A stretch of 31,662 nucleotides of DNA. Origin: Rhodoferax sp. GTDB lineage: Bacteria > Pseudomonadota > Gammaproteobacteria > Burkholderiales > Burkholderiaceae_C. The notes under the pieces were generated by a model. That model was given only the letters and a program-made list of their open reading frames with translations. It was not told the origin of the DNA and did not search any database. The translations under genes were made by a program, and so were the position numbers. Positions 23,603-31,662 of the stretch are shown here, in pieces; within the stretch, counting starts at the first letter, position 1; each line of letters starts with the position of its first letter. The stretch is from NCBI GenBank assembly GCA_021731215.1, contig JAKFXU010000227.1, forward strand, positions 1-31,662, given 5' to 3'.

Positions 23603-25702
23603 TCAGTTAAAGGTCTTGCCTTCAGCAGCCAGCCTGGCGAGCAGCGGCGCGGGCTGCCAGAATTGGGCGTCATCGAGCGGGTTTTGGGCAAAGCGGTTCA
23701 TCGCTTGCACCACATTGAACAGGCCGACCTGATCGGCATAGTTCATCGGGCCACCCCGGTAAATGGGGAAGCCATAGCCCATCAGGTAGACCATGTCGAT
23801 ATCGCTGGCCTTGGTCGCAATGCCCTCTTCCAGGATGTGCGCCGCTTCGTTCACCAGCGCATAGACCAGGCGCTGCACGATTTCTTCGTCCGAAATCTTG
23901 CGCGGTGTGATGCCCAGCGATGTGCGGTGCGCCTCGAGCATCTGTACCACTTCGGCATTGGGAATGGCGTCACGCTTGCCGGGAACATAGTCATACCAGC
24001 CGGCGCCGGTTTTCTGGCCAAAACGGCCTTTTTCACACAGCAAGTCGGCGGTCCTGCTGTATTTCATGTCGGGCTTTTCGCTGTAACGGCGCTTGCGGAT
24101 GGCCCAGCCAATGTCGTTGCCGGCCAGGTCGCCCATGCGAAACGGCCCCATGGCAAAGCCGAATTTTTCGATCGCCTGGTCGACCTGCTGTGGGGTGCAA
24201 CCCTCGTCCAGCAGGAAGCCGCCCTGGCGGCCATACTGCTCGATCATGCGGTTGCCGATGAAGCCGTCGCAGACACCCGACACCACCGCCGTTTTCTTGA
24301 TCTTCTTGGCCAGTCCCATCACGGTCGCCAGCACGTCCTTGGCGGTCTTGTCGCCGCGCACCACTTCCAGCAATTTCATCACATTGGCCGGGCTGAAGAA
24401 ATGCAGGCCGACCACGTCCTGCGGCCGCTGCGTGAAGGAGGCGATTTTGTTGACATCCAGGGTGGAGGTGTTGGAGGCCAGAATGGCGCCCGGCTTCATG
24501 ACGCGATCAAGCTCCTTGAACACCGCTTCTTTCACGCCGATTTCCTCGAACACGGCCTCGATCACCAGGTCCGCATCCTTCAGATCGTCGTAGCTCAACG
24601 TAGTGCTGAGCAGGCTCATGCGCTGCTTGTACTTGTCCTGCTTGAGCTTGCCCTTCTTGACCTGGGATTCGTAATTCTTGCGCATGGTGGCGATGCCGCG
24701 GTCCAGCGCTTCTGGCTTCATCTCCAGCATCTTGACGGGTATGCCGGCGTTGAGGAAGTTCATCGAAATGCCGCCGCCCATGGTGCCGGCACCGATCACC
24801 GCCACCGAGTTGATGGCACGCTGCGGTGTATCGGCGGGCACATCGGGGATTTTTGAGGCGGCGCGTTCCGCCATAAAGAGGTGGCGCAGTGCTTTGCTTT
24901 CAGACGTCAGCATCAGGTTGATGAAGATCTCGCGCTCCACCGCCATGCCATCGTCGAATTTCTGCTTGGTCGCGGCTTCGACGGCGTCCACGCATTGGCC
25001 CGGCGCCGGGAAGTTCTTGGACAACCCCAAGACCATGTTGCGCGCGAACTGGAAATAGGCGTCGCCCAGCGGGTGTTGGCAAGGCAGCTTGCGCACCAGC
25101 GGCAGCGGCCGCGCCTCAGCCACTTCCCCGGCAAAGGTCAGCGCTTCATCAGCCAGGGCTTCTGCGGAAGAGGCCATTTTGTCAAACAGCTTTTGTCCCG
25201 GCAGCATGGCCAGCAGTTCGCTCTTGACCGGTTCGCCGCTGACGATCATGTTCAGCGCCGGCTCCACACCCAGTGCGCGCGGCAGGCGCTGGGTACCGCC
25301 GGCGCCTGGAATCAGGCCCAGCTTGACCTCTGGCAGCGCCACATTGCAGCCGGGAGCGGCGATGCGGTAATGGCAACCCAGAGCCAGTTCCAGCCCGCCA
25401 CCCATGCAAACGCTGTGGACCGCAGCGATGACCGGCTTGGCTGAGTTTTCGACCGCCAGAATCACGCTCAACAGATTGGGCTCCTGCACCGCTTTGGGCG
25501 AGCCAAATTCCTTGATATCAGCGCCGCCCGAAAACGCCTTGCCGGCGCCGGTAATGATGATCGCCTTCACGGCCGCATCGGCATTGGCCTTGGTCAAGCC
25601 GTCTGTCAGCCCCAAGCGGGTGGCATAGCCCAAACCATTGACGGGCGGGTTGTTCAGCGTAATCACGGCGATACCGCCATGCACTTGGTATTGGGCGCTC
25701 AT
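23603..25702 (-). CDS. Bifunctional enoyl-CoA hydratase / 3-hydroxyacyl-CoA dehydrogenase (FadB/FadJ-like)
   Basis: A 699-residue fusion. The N-terminal crotonase half carries the oxyanion-hole segment [13 protein letters not shown] (54-66) and the two catalytic glutamates Glu105 ([10 protein letters not shown]) and Glu125 ([20 protein letters not shown]). The C-terminal dehydrogenase half has the NAD-binding [11 protein letters not shown] near 302-312 and the catalytic [15 protein letters not shown], followed by the two helical C-terminal domains (GFIGNRM, and [11 protein letters not shown] near the end). It hydrates trans-enoyl-CoA and oxidises the 3-hydroxyacyl-CoA. It is shorter than E. 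coli FadB (729) and is of the peroxisomal-like arrangement. It heads the operon FadB-like, thiolase, thioesterase. A sigma70 promoter with a TetR-like operator is seen directly upstream; GAGGA precedes the ATG by 8 nt. Confidence 0.95.
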   Translation of the reverse strand: MSAQYQVHGGIAVITLNNPPVNGLGYATRLGLTDGLTKANADAAVKAIIITGAGKAFSGGADIKEFGSPKAVQEPNLLSVILAVENSAKPVIAAVHSVCMGGGLELALGCHYRIAAPGCNVALPEVKLGLIPGAGGTQRLPRALGVEPALNMIVSGEPVKSELLAMLPGQKLFDKMASSAEALADEALTFAGEVAEARPLPLVRKLPCQHPLGDAYFQFARNMVLGLSKNFPAPGQCVDAVEAATKQKFDDGMAVEREIFINLMLTSESKALRHLFMAERAASKIPDVPADTPQRAINSVAVIGAGTMGGGISMNFLNAGIPVKMLEMKPEALDRGIATMRKNYESQVKKGKLKQDKYKQRMSLLSTTLSYDDLKDADLVIEAVFEEIGVKEAVFKELDRVMKPGAILASNTSTLDVNKIASFTQRPQDVVGLHFFSPANVMKLLEVVRGDKTAKDVLATVMGLAKKIKKTAVVSGVCDGFIGNRMIEQYGRQGGFLLDEGCTPQQVDQAIEKFGFAMGPFRMGDLAGNDIGWAIRKRRYSEKPDMKYSRTADLLCEKGRFGQKTGAGWYDYVPGKRDAIPNAEVVQMLEAHRTSLGITPRKISDEEIVQRLVYALVNEAAHILEEGIATKASDIDMVYLMGYGFPIYRGGPMNYADQVGLFNVVQAMNRFAQNPLDDAQFWQPAPLLARLAAEGKTFN

Positions 25703-25728
25703 GCTTGCATTCCTCGGAAGTAAAAATA

Positions 25729-25778
25729 GAACGGTCGTTCGATTTTATGATTGTAAGGAGCTACGCGCAACGGTTCAA
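25729..25778 (-). promoter_or_regulatory. sigma70 promoter with TetR-like operator for the FadB-like operon
   Basis: On the minus strand: -35 TTGAAC (25778-25773), an exact 17-bp spacer, -10 TACAAT (25755-25750), then the dyad GAACGACCGTTC (25740-25729) just past the expected transcription start and 27 bp before the start codon. A dyad placed there suits a repressor. GAACG-N2-CGTTC is the kind of site used by TetR-family fatty-acid regulators (PsrA/FadP type); which regulator is an inference. Confidence 0.7.
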
Positions 25779-25807
25779 GCCAGTTTGTCACGGCTGCGAC
25801 AAGCTGT

Positions 25808-26503
25808 TCAAACCTCCAGCCACTCCTTGCGGACCTCGCTGTCCTTGCGCAATTCATCCGGCGTACCGGCAAACACAATGCTGCCGTGGCCCATGACCAG
25901 GCAGCGGTCGGAAATATTCATCGCAATGGTCAGCTTCTGCTCGATCAGCAGCACCGCTATGCCGCGCTTCTTGAGTTCCTTCAGGTACCCGGCCACCAAC
26001 TCCACAATCTTGGGCGCCAGGCCCTCGGTCGGTTCGTCGATGATGATGAGGTCCGGGTCGCCCATCAGGGTGCGGCACAGCGTGAGCATCTGCTGCTCGC
26101 CGCCCGACAACACGCCGGCCTGGGTGTGCTGGCGCTCTTTCAAGCGGGGAAACATCTGGTACATATCGCCCTGCGACCAGCGTCCCGCCTTGCGGGTACT
26201 TTTTTGTCCCAGGATCAGGTTTTGTTCCACCGTCAGGTTGGGAAAAATGTCGCGGCTCTCCGGCACGTAGCCAATCCCCAGGTGCGCGATTTCATAGGTT
26301 TTTTTGCCCCGTATTTCCTGCCCTTTCCAGTGCAGGGAGCCCCGGCAATCGACCAGGCCCATGATGGCCTTGGCGGTGGTCGAGCGGCCCGAGCCGTTGC
26401 GCCCGAGCAGGGCCGTGATCTGGCCCGCCTTGACCTCAAAATGCACGCCGTGCAGGATGTGGCTCTTGCCGTAATAGGCATGCAGGTCATCAATTTTCAA
26501 CAT
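25808..26503 (-). CDS. livF: LivF-type ABC transporter ATP-binding protein
   Basis: A 231-residue ATPase, the second ATP-binding subunit of a branched-chain-amino-acid-type (HAAT) importer. Walker A reads GRNGSGRST at 34-42, so the normally invariant lysine is Arg40 (codon CGC). The signature LSGGEQQML is at 132-140 and Walker B LIIIDEPTEGL at 152-162, followed by the switch-region IEQK at 187-190 in place of the usual H-loop VEQN-type sequence. GRNG and the TVEQNL segment are typical of LivF. ATG 26503 is the start, one base after the livG stop, with GGAGGG upstream. It is the last gene of the transporter operon. Substrate cannot be told from this subunit. Confidence 0.92.
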   Translation of the reverse strand: MLKIDDLHAYYGKSHILHGVHFEVKAGQITALLGRNGSGRSTTAKAIMGLVDCRGSLHWKGQEIRGKKTYEIAHLGIGYVPESRDIFPNLTVEQNLILGQKSTRKAGRWSQGDMYQMFPRLKERQHTQAGVLSGGEQQMLTLCRTLMGDPDLIIIDEPTEGLAPKIVELVAGYLKELKKRGIAVLLIEQKLTIAMNISDRCLVMGHGSIVFAGTPDELRKDSEVRKEWLEV

Positions 26504-26504
26504 A

Positions 26505-27302
26505 TCAGTGCCCTCCCGCAACCTGCGAATCCGCCACCGAAGAGCCCAGATAGGCCTCCTGCACGCTCTGGCTGGCGCGCACCGCATCCGGTACGTCGTA
26601 GGCGATCACCTCGCCGTACACCACCACCGCAATTTTGTCCGCCAGACCGAACACCACGCCCATATCGTGCTCGACCGTCAGCAGTGTTTTGCCAACCGTC
26701 ACCTCCTTGATCAGCGTGATGAAGCGGCTGGTTTCCGACTTGCTCATGCCGGCCGTCGGTTCATCGAGCAGGATCACGTTGGCGCCGCCGGCAATCGTGA
26801 TGCCGATCTCCAGCGCGCGCTGCTCGGCATAGGTCAGGTTCATGGCCAGCACGTCGTGTTTTCGATCCAGCTTGACCATCGCCATCAGCTCCTCGGCGCG
26901 CGCATTGGCATCGTCTAGGTCAGCCAAAAATTTTAGAAAAGTGTACTTGTAGCCCAGACTCCAGAGCACGCCGCAGCGCAGGTTTTCAAACACGCTGAGC
27001 TTGGGGAAAATATTGGTGATCTGGAAACTGCGGCTCAAACCCAGGCGGTTGATCTCGAACGCTCGCTTGCCGTTGAGGCGCTGGCCATTGAGCAACACGT
27101 CACCGCTGCTGGGCTCGAAACGACCGCTGATCAGGTTGAACAGCGTTGACTTGCCGGCGCCATTGGGGCCGATGATGCCGACGCGCTCGCCCGCCGGAAT
27201 GGCCAGGTTGACGCCCCGGATGATCTCCGTCTTGCCAAAGCTCTTGCGCAAATTCTTCAATTCAAGCGCAAAGGGCGTGGACGGGTTGGAACGATGGCTC
27301 AC
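26505..27302 (-). CDS. livG: LivG-type ABC transporter ATP-binding protein
   Basis: About 265 residues. Walker A GPNGAGKST is at 45-53 with the normal lysine; the signature region is LTYAEQRALEIG and Walker B is VILLDEPTAGM, followed by VEHDMGVVFGLADK with the H-loop histidine. The C-terminal tail with VRASQSVQEAYLGS is typical for LivG. GTG 27302 is chosen as the start: GGGAG lies 5 nt upstream and it overlaps the livM stop (GTGA), the usual translational coupling. A longer frame into livM to 27380 is not needed. It works as the partner ATPase of LivF. Confidence 0.93.
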   Translation of the reverse strand: MSHRSNPSTPFALELKNLRKSFGKTEIIRGVNLAIPAGERVGIIGPNGAGKSTLFNLISGRFEPSSGDVLLNGQRLNGKRAFEINRLGLSRSFQITNIFPKLSVFENLRCGVLWSLGYKYTFLKFLADLDDANARAEELMAMVKLDRKHDVLAMNLTYAEQRALEIGITIAGGANVILLDEPTAGMSKSETSRFITLIKEVTVGKTLLTVEHDMGVVFGLADKIAVVVYGEVIAYDVPDAVRASQSVQEAYLGSSVADSQVAGGH

Positions 27303-28588
27303 AGCGTCTCCCGGCGTTTGATTTCTTTTTCGATGCTCTCCTGAATCTGCGTCCACTCCCGCGCGAATTGCCGGCGACACAGTTCAAAACAGCCCAGGCC
27401 GGTCAACATCACAAAGACGGCCCCAAACCAGCTATCCAGGCCTCTGGCGTTGAGCGCCATCCCCATGAACTTGATTTCGGGCCCAAGAGCGGCATTGAGC
27501 TGCAGGTGATAAACCATCTCGATCATGACCGCCGCGCCCAGCAGCACCACCAGAGCGGTAAGGGCCAGCGCCAGATAACTCACCCACAGTTTTCGCAGGT
27601 GCCCAAAAGCCGCCACCCGCACATTCATCATGATCAGGGACGCCACGCCTCCGGGTGCGAACATCACCATGAACAGGAACACCAGGCCCAGATACAGCAG
27701 CCAGGCGCTGGTGAACTCGGACAGCATGACAAATGCCAGCACCATCAAAATGGCGCCAATGATGGGCCCGAAGAAGAAGGTGGCGCCGCCCAGGAAGGTG
27801 AACAGCAGATAGGCGCCGGAGCGGTGCCCGCTGACCACTTCGGAGGTGACGATCTCGAAATTCAAGGCCGCCAGGCCACCCGAGATGCCGGCAAAAAAAG
27901 CCGCCACGATAAAGGCGATGTAGCGCACCATCTGCGTGTCATAGCCGACAAATTCGACCCGTTCCGGGTTGTCGCGCACGGCATTGAGCATGCGCCCCAG
28001 TGGCGTCCTGGTGAAGGCAAACATCAGCGCGGTACAGACAAAGGTGTAAACCGCAATCAGGTAATACAGCTCGATCTGCGGCCCATAGGTAATGCCCAAG
28101 GTCTTGGCACCGGTGACGCGGTTGCCAGAAACCCCGCCCTCGCCGCCAAAAAATTCGGGAAACATCAGCGACATGGCCCACACCAGTTCACCGATACCCA
28201 GGGTGATCATGGCAAACGGGGTGGCCGCTTTCTTGGTGGTGACCCAGCCCAACAGGACTGCCACCAGCATGGCGGCCAAGCCACCCGCGATCGGAATCAG
28301 ACTGACCGGCAGCGGCAGGCCACCACTGACCAGATTGAGGGTGTGAATCGCCAGAAAGGAGCCCATGCCGGAATACACCGCATGACCGAAGCTCAGCATC
28401 CCGCCCTGCCCCAGCAGCATATTGTAGCTGAGGCAAACAATGATGGCAATGCCCATTTGACTGAGCATGGTCTGGCTCAGGCTGCTGGTAAACAGCAGGG
28501 GCACCGTCGCCAGCACCAGGGCAAACAGGCCCCAGACCACGACCCGGCCGACATTGAACGGCTTGTACCGAATGACGCTGCCAGCCAT
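27299..28588 (-). CDS. livM: LivM-type permease with C-terminal extension
   Basis: A 429-residue membrane protein. The body is a normal LivM: first helix WGLFALVLATVPLLFTSSLS, then SYNMLLGQGGMLSFGHAVYS, TPFAMITLGIGELVWAMSLM, and the EAA-like coupling region RTPLGRMLNAVRDNPERVEF that contacts the ATPases. Beyond the core (about residue 330) there is an extra stretch of about 100 residues with two more hydrophobic segments (SYLALALTALVVLLGAAVMI and FGAVFVMLTGLGCFELCRRQ) and a charged tail. Such extended LivM proteins are known among betaproteobacterial transporters. It begins 3 bp after the livH stop and overlaps livG. Confidence 0.92.
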   Translation of the reverse strand: MAGSVIRYKPFNVGRVVVWGLFALVLATVPLLFTSSLSQTMLSQMGIAIIVCLSYNMLLGQGGMLSFGHAVYSGMGSFLAIHTLNLVSGGLPLPVSLIPIAGGLAAMLVAVLLGWVTTKKAATPFAMITLGIGELVWAMSLMFPEFFGGEGGVSGNRVTGAKTLGITYGPQIELYYLIAVYTFVCTALMFAFTRTPLGRMLNAVRDNPERVEFVGYDTQMVRYIAFIVAAFFAGISGGLAALNFEIVTSEVVSGHRSGAYLLFTFLGGATFFFGPIIGAILMVLAFVMLSEFTSAWLLYLGLVFLFMVMFAPGGVASLIMMNVRVAAFGHLRKLWVSYLALALTALVVLLGAAVMIEMVYHLQLNAALGPEIKFMGMALNARGLDSWFGAVFVMLTGLGCFELCRRQFAREWTQIQESIEKEIKRRETL

Positions 28589-28591
28589 GGA

Positions 28592-29539
28592 TCACCCCTC
28601 CCGCTTGCCAAGCAGCCCCTTGGGCCGAAAAATCAGGATCAGCACCAGAAACAGGTAAGGCAGGATCGGCGCCATCTGGCTGAGTTTGAGTTTCCACAGC
28701 GCATAGCCGAAGGCAGAGGGCGACAGCATCACCCCAACGGCCTGCAGCGCCGACAGGATGGAGGCATCGATCGCCACGGCAAAAGTCTGCAACACGCCAA
28801 TCAGCAGCGACGCCAGAAACGCGCCCGCCAGCGAGCCCATGCCGCCGACCACCACCACCACGAAAATGATGCCGCCCAGCGAATAAGCCATGCCGGGCTC
28901 GGTGATGTAGGCATTGCCACCGATCACGCCGGCCAGCCCCGCCAGCGCACAGCCGCCGCCAAACACCAGCATGAAGACACGCGGCACGTTGTGCCCCAGG
29001 GCCTCCACCATGTGGGGGTGGGTCAGGGCCGCCTGAATCACCAGCCCGATGCGGGTACGGGTCAGCAACAACCAGATGGCAATCAGCATCAGCACCGCCA
29101 CCCCCATCATGAAGGCGCGGTAGATCGGGAACTGGGTGCCAAAAATGGTGAACAAGGGCCCATCGAGCGCCAGCGGCACGCGGTAGTTGACCGAACTGCG
29201 GCCCCATACCAGTTGCACCAGTTCCACCATCACGTAACTCAGGCCAAAGGTGATGAGCAGTTCGGGCACATGACCAAACTTGTGCACCCGGCGCAGGGCG
29301 TATTTCTCAAACCCGGCACCCAGCAAGCCGACCAGCAAGGGAGCCAGCAGCAAGGCCGGCCAAAAGCCAATCACGGCGGTGATGGTGTAGGCAAAGTAGG
29401 CGCCCAGCATGTAGAAGGAGGCATGGGCGAAGTTGAGCACGCCCATCATGCTGAAAATCAGCGTCAGACCGGAACTGAGCATGAACAGCAGCAAGCCGTA
29501 GCTGATGCCGTTCAGCAGTGAAATGGTGTAGAACTCCAT
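28592..29539 (-). CDS. livH: LivH-type permease
   Basis: A 315-residue membrane protein with about eight hydrophobic segments, starting MEFYTISLLNGISYGLLLFM and followed by GLTLIFSMMGVLNFAHASFY, the LivH hallmark (GLNFAHG-type). The coupling loop RTRIGLVIQAALTHPHMVEA is visible, and it ends IFRPKGLLGKREG, as LivH proteins do. ATG 29539 was chosen by alignment to the family start, with AGG nearby. It lies 124 bp downstream of livK, and that gap contains a terminator-like hairpin, so livHMGF are probably made at lower level than the binding protein. Confidence 0.93.
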   Translation of the reverse strand: MEFYTISLLNGISYGLLLFMLSSGLTLIFSMMGVLNFAHASFYMLGAYFAYTITAVIGFWPALLLAPLLVGLLGAGFEKYALRRVHKFGHVPELLITFGLSYVMVELVQLVWGRSSVNYRVPLALDGPLFTIFGTQFPIYRAFMMGVAVLMLIAIWLLLTRTRIGLVIQAALTHPHMVEALGHNVPRVFMLVFGGGCALAGLAGVIGGNAYITEPGMAYSLGGIIFVVVVVGGMGSLAGAFLASLLIGVLQTFAVAIDASILSALQAVGVMLSPSAFGYALWKLKLSQMAPILPYLFLVLILIFRPKGLLGKREG

Positions 29540-29615
29540 GCGGTACCTGTGTGCTGGTGGAAAAGTGCCGGGGGCGCAAGCCCGGTTGACTGATGAACAC
29601 GTTGTCAGCAAAAAA

Positions 29616-29648
29616 TTGCCGGGCTTGCGACATCGTCGCACCCGGCAA
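29616..29648 (-). terminator. Terminator/attenuator between livK and livH
   Basis: The arms TTGCCGGG (29616-29623) and CCCGGCAA (29641-29648) enclose a second stem GCGAC/GTCGC. Read on the minus strand the structure is followed by TTTTTTGCTG. Its place inside the operon suggests partial termination, which would give excess binding protein over membrane components. Confidence 0.75.
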
Positions 29649-29663
29649 GCAGAGCGACCCGCT

Positions 29664-30899
29664 TTAGGTCGGGCGCTTCATCTGGCAACTGGTGGGGGTG
29701 CTGGCCACGTACGATTCGATTGACTTGACCGGGGCGAACGTGAAACCGGTTTTCTCCACGCTGTAGGTGTTTTCCTTGTCCACTTTTTGCCACTTCGAGA
29801 TAAACAGCGCCTGCTGCATCTGGTGGTCTGATTTGCGCATCTCGGCTTCGCCATTGAAACCATTGAAGCGAATGCCGCTCATGGCCGCCGCCACCTTGAC
29901 CGGGTCGCTCGATTTGGCCTTGGCCATGGCCTCGCCCATCATCACCAGACCGTTGTAAATGGAATAGGTGTAGAAATCGTCACCAAACTTTTTCTGGAAT
30001 TCCCCTGTGAATTTGCCAATGGTCCCCTTGAAATTGGAGTGCCCGTAGGAAATCTGGTAAACCTCGCTGTCGCCGCCAGCAGCCAGCACGGTAGGGGTTC
30101 CGGATACCGATGCGTAGTAGACATACATCGGCACCTTGAGGCCGGAATCGTTCAAGGCCTTGACCAACAGGGTCAAGTCGGCGCCCCAGTTGCCGGTCAC
30201 GATGGTGTCGGCACCCGCCTGCTTGATTTTGGCCACGTAAGGCGCAAAGTCCTTCACCTGCCCCAGTGGCACCAGGTCTTCGCCAACGATCTGGACATCG
30301 GCGCGCTTGTGGGCCATGCCTTCCTTGAAGAACTTGGCCACTTGATGCCCGTGCGAGTAATTCTGGTTCAGCAGGTACACCTTTTTGACCTTGGGTTGGT
30401 CTTTCATGAAGCTGGTCAGCGCCTCCATTTTCTGGCTGGTGTCGGCGTCGAGCCGGAAGTGCCAGTAGCTGCATTTCTCGTTGGTCAGGGCCGGGTCCAC
30501 CGCCGCGTAGTTGAGGTAAACCACCTCCTTGCCGGGGTTGCGTTCGTTGTGCTTGGTCACGGCATCGGACAGGGCCAGCGCCGCGCCGGAGCCATTGCCT
30601 TGCACGATGTAGCGAAAGCCCTGATCGACCGCTGCCTTGAAGGTGTTGAGTGCCTCCTGGGGCGCGCCCTTGCTGTCCATGCCGACGATTTCGAATTTCA
30701 CACCGGCCGCATTATTGGCACCGGCCAGTTTCTCGGCCACGAACTGCCAGCTCTTGAGCTGATTCTGGCCGACGTTGGCCATCGGCCCGGAGAGGCCCTC
30801 GATCATGGCGATCTTGATCGTTTCGCCCTTCTGGGCCAAGGCGCCACCGACGCACAAAACGCCAGCCGTGGCGGCAACAACTTTCATGGCAAACTTCAT
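29664..30899 (-). CDS. livK: Periplasmic substrate-binding protein of HAAT-type ABC transporter
   Basis: A 411-residue type I periplasmic binding protein. A signal peptide (MKFAMKVVAATAGVLCVGGA, ending LAQ near 21-23) is followed by IKIAMIEGLSGPMANVGQNQ, the usual first strand and helix, and ALNTFKAAVDQGFRYIVQGN. The ligand residues of amino-acid binding LivJ/K are not clearly conserved, so a different carboxylate substrate (aromatic, alicyclic or fatty acid) is possible and would fit the adjacent acyl-CoA synthetase. ATG 30899 has AGGAG 8 nt upstream; the longer frame to 30995 runs through the leader. A terminator follows. The 138-bp upstream gap holds a GC-rich dyad (31003-31017) without T-run. 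Confidence 0.93.
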   Translation of the reverse strand: MKFAMKVVAATAGVLCVGGALAQKGETIKIAMIEGLSGPMANVGQNQLKSWQFVAEKLAGANNAAGVKFEIVGMDSKGAPQEALNTFKAAVDQGFRYIVQGNGSGAALALSDAVTKHNERNPGKEVVYLNYAAVDPALTNEKCSYWHFRLDADTSQKMEALTSFMKDQPKVKKVYLLNQNYSHGHQVAKFFKEGMAHKRADVQIVGEDLVPLGQVKDFAPYVAKIKQAGADTIVTGNWGADLTLLVKALNDSGLKVPMYVYYASVSGTPTVLAAGGDSEVYQISYGHSNFKGTIGKFTGEFQKKFGDDFYTYSIYNGLVMMGEAMAKAKSSDPVKVAAAMSGIRFNGFNGEAEMRKSDHQMQQALFISKWQKVDKENTYSVEKTGFTFAPVKSIESYVASTPTSCQMKRPT

Positions 30900-31037
30900 T
30901 TGTAAATCTCCTGGGTTTGAATCAATCAATGCCCCTGCAGGGTACAAGTAATCGTCTATCGCCATCTTAGGGTTTCCCCGTGGATGAATCACCAATGCGA
31001 CAGCGCCGGGCCGGCGCCAGCCGACCCTCGGCGGGGC

Positions 31038-31662
<625 letters not shown>

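Noticed and set aside
27368..29521. Very long plus-strand open frame (717 codons) opposite livM/livH
   Set aside because: It has His/Gln/Gly-rich composition typical of the antisense frame of hydrophobic high-GC genes, shows no domain, and both opposite genes are clear permeases.
31003..31017. GC-rich perfect dyad GCGCCGG-G-CCGGCGC between the acyl-CoA synthetase and livK
   Set aside because: No T-run and almost no loop; it may be chance in GC-rich sequence, so it is not listed as a terminator.

Overview
The window looks like a chromosomal segment of a betaproteobacterium, most likely Burkholderiales/Comamonadaceae and Rhodoferax-like. This rests on the high-GC coding style, on the gene order thrS-infC-rpmI-rplT-pheS-pheT-ihfA-merR-tRNA-Pro, and on the family types seen (LivFGHMK set with a neighbouring acyl-CoA synthetase, FadB-like/thiolase/hotdog thioesterase cluster, c7-type triheme cytochrome). 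The genus is an inference from family resemblance, not from a database search.

Positions 1-8100 are an envelope, redox and signalling block. A TauE/SafE-type permease end overlaps a secreted triheme c-type cytochrome on the plus strand. Convergent to them is a minus-strand run that reads as one transcription unit: a membrane diguanylate cyclase with a periplasmic CxxCH haem motif and a cysteine-rich GAF-like region, a helical periplasmic protein of unknown function, a secreted protein made of two PilJ/NarX-type sensory motifs, and a Tat-exported multicopper oxidase. A miniature FimV-like protein diverges from this run, and a second GGDEF protein with a degenerate active site follows. This block is the best candidate for an undescribed system: redox or metal chemistry in the periplasm feeding c-di-GMP and type IV pilus behaviour.

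Positions 8071-16319 are the conserved translation cluster on the minus strand, with tRNA-Pro(GGG) and its terminator at the downstream end. infC uses a non-canonical ATC start. A strong terminator follows rplT, so pheST-ihfA-merR may be driven separately. Dispersed intergenic repeats sit directly 5' of pheS, rpmI, thrS, the thioesterase and the multicopper oxidase.

Positions 16376-21603 hold isocitrate lyase (minus strand), with a paired 14-bp operator-like dyad in its upstream region, and a plus-strand nucleoside salvage operon cdd-punA-deoC-deoA with overlapping ATGA junctions. punA is broken by a frameshift consistent with a 13-nt deletion that removes its conserved Gly-His-Ala-Gly phosphate-site segment.

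Positions 21604-21870 are a gene graveyard: the 5' end of an acyl-CoA dehydrogenase gene lies directly beside what looks like the 3' end of a glutamate dehydrogenase gene, both on the minus strand. From 21871 to the end, everything is on the minus strand and concerns acyl-CoA metabolism and uptake: PaaI-type thioesterase, thiolase, FadB-like bifunctional enzyme (with a good sigma70 promoter and a TetR-like operator), then livF, livG, livM, livH, a terminator/attenuator, livK, and the 3' part of an acyl-CoA synthetase that runs off the window. The likely logic is import of a carboxylic acid or amino-acid-like substrate, CoA activation and beta-oxidation, with isocitrate lyase serving the resulting acetyl-CoA through the glyoxylate bypass.
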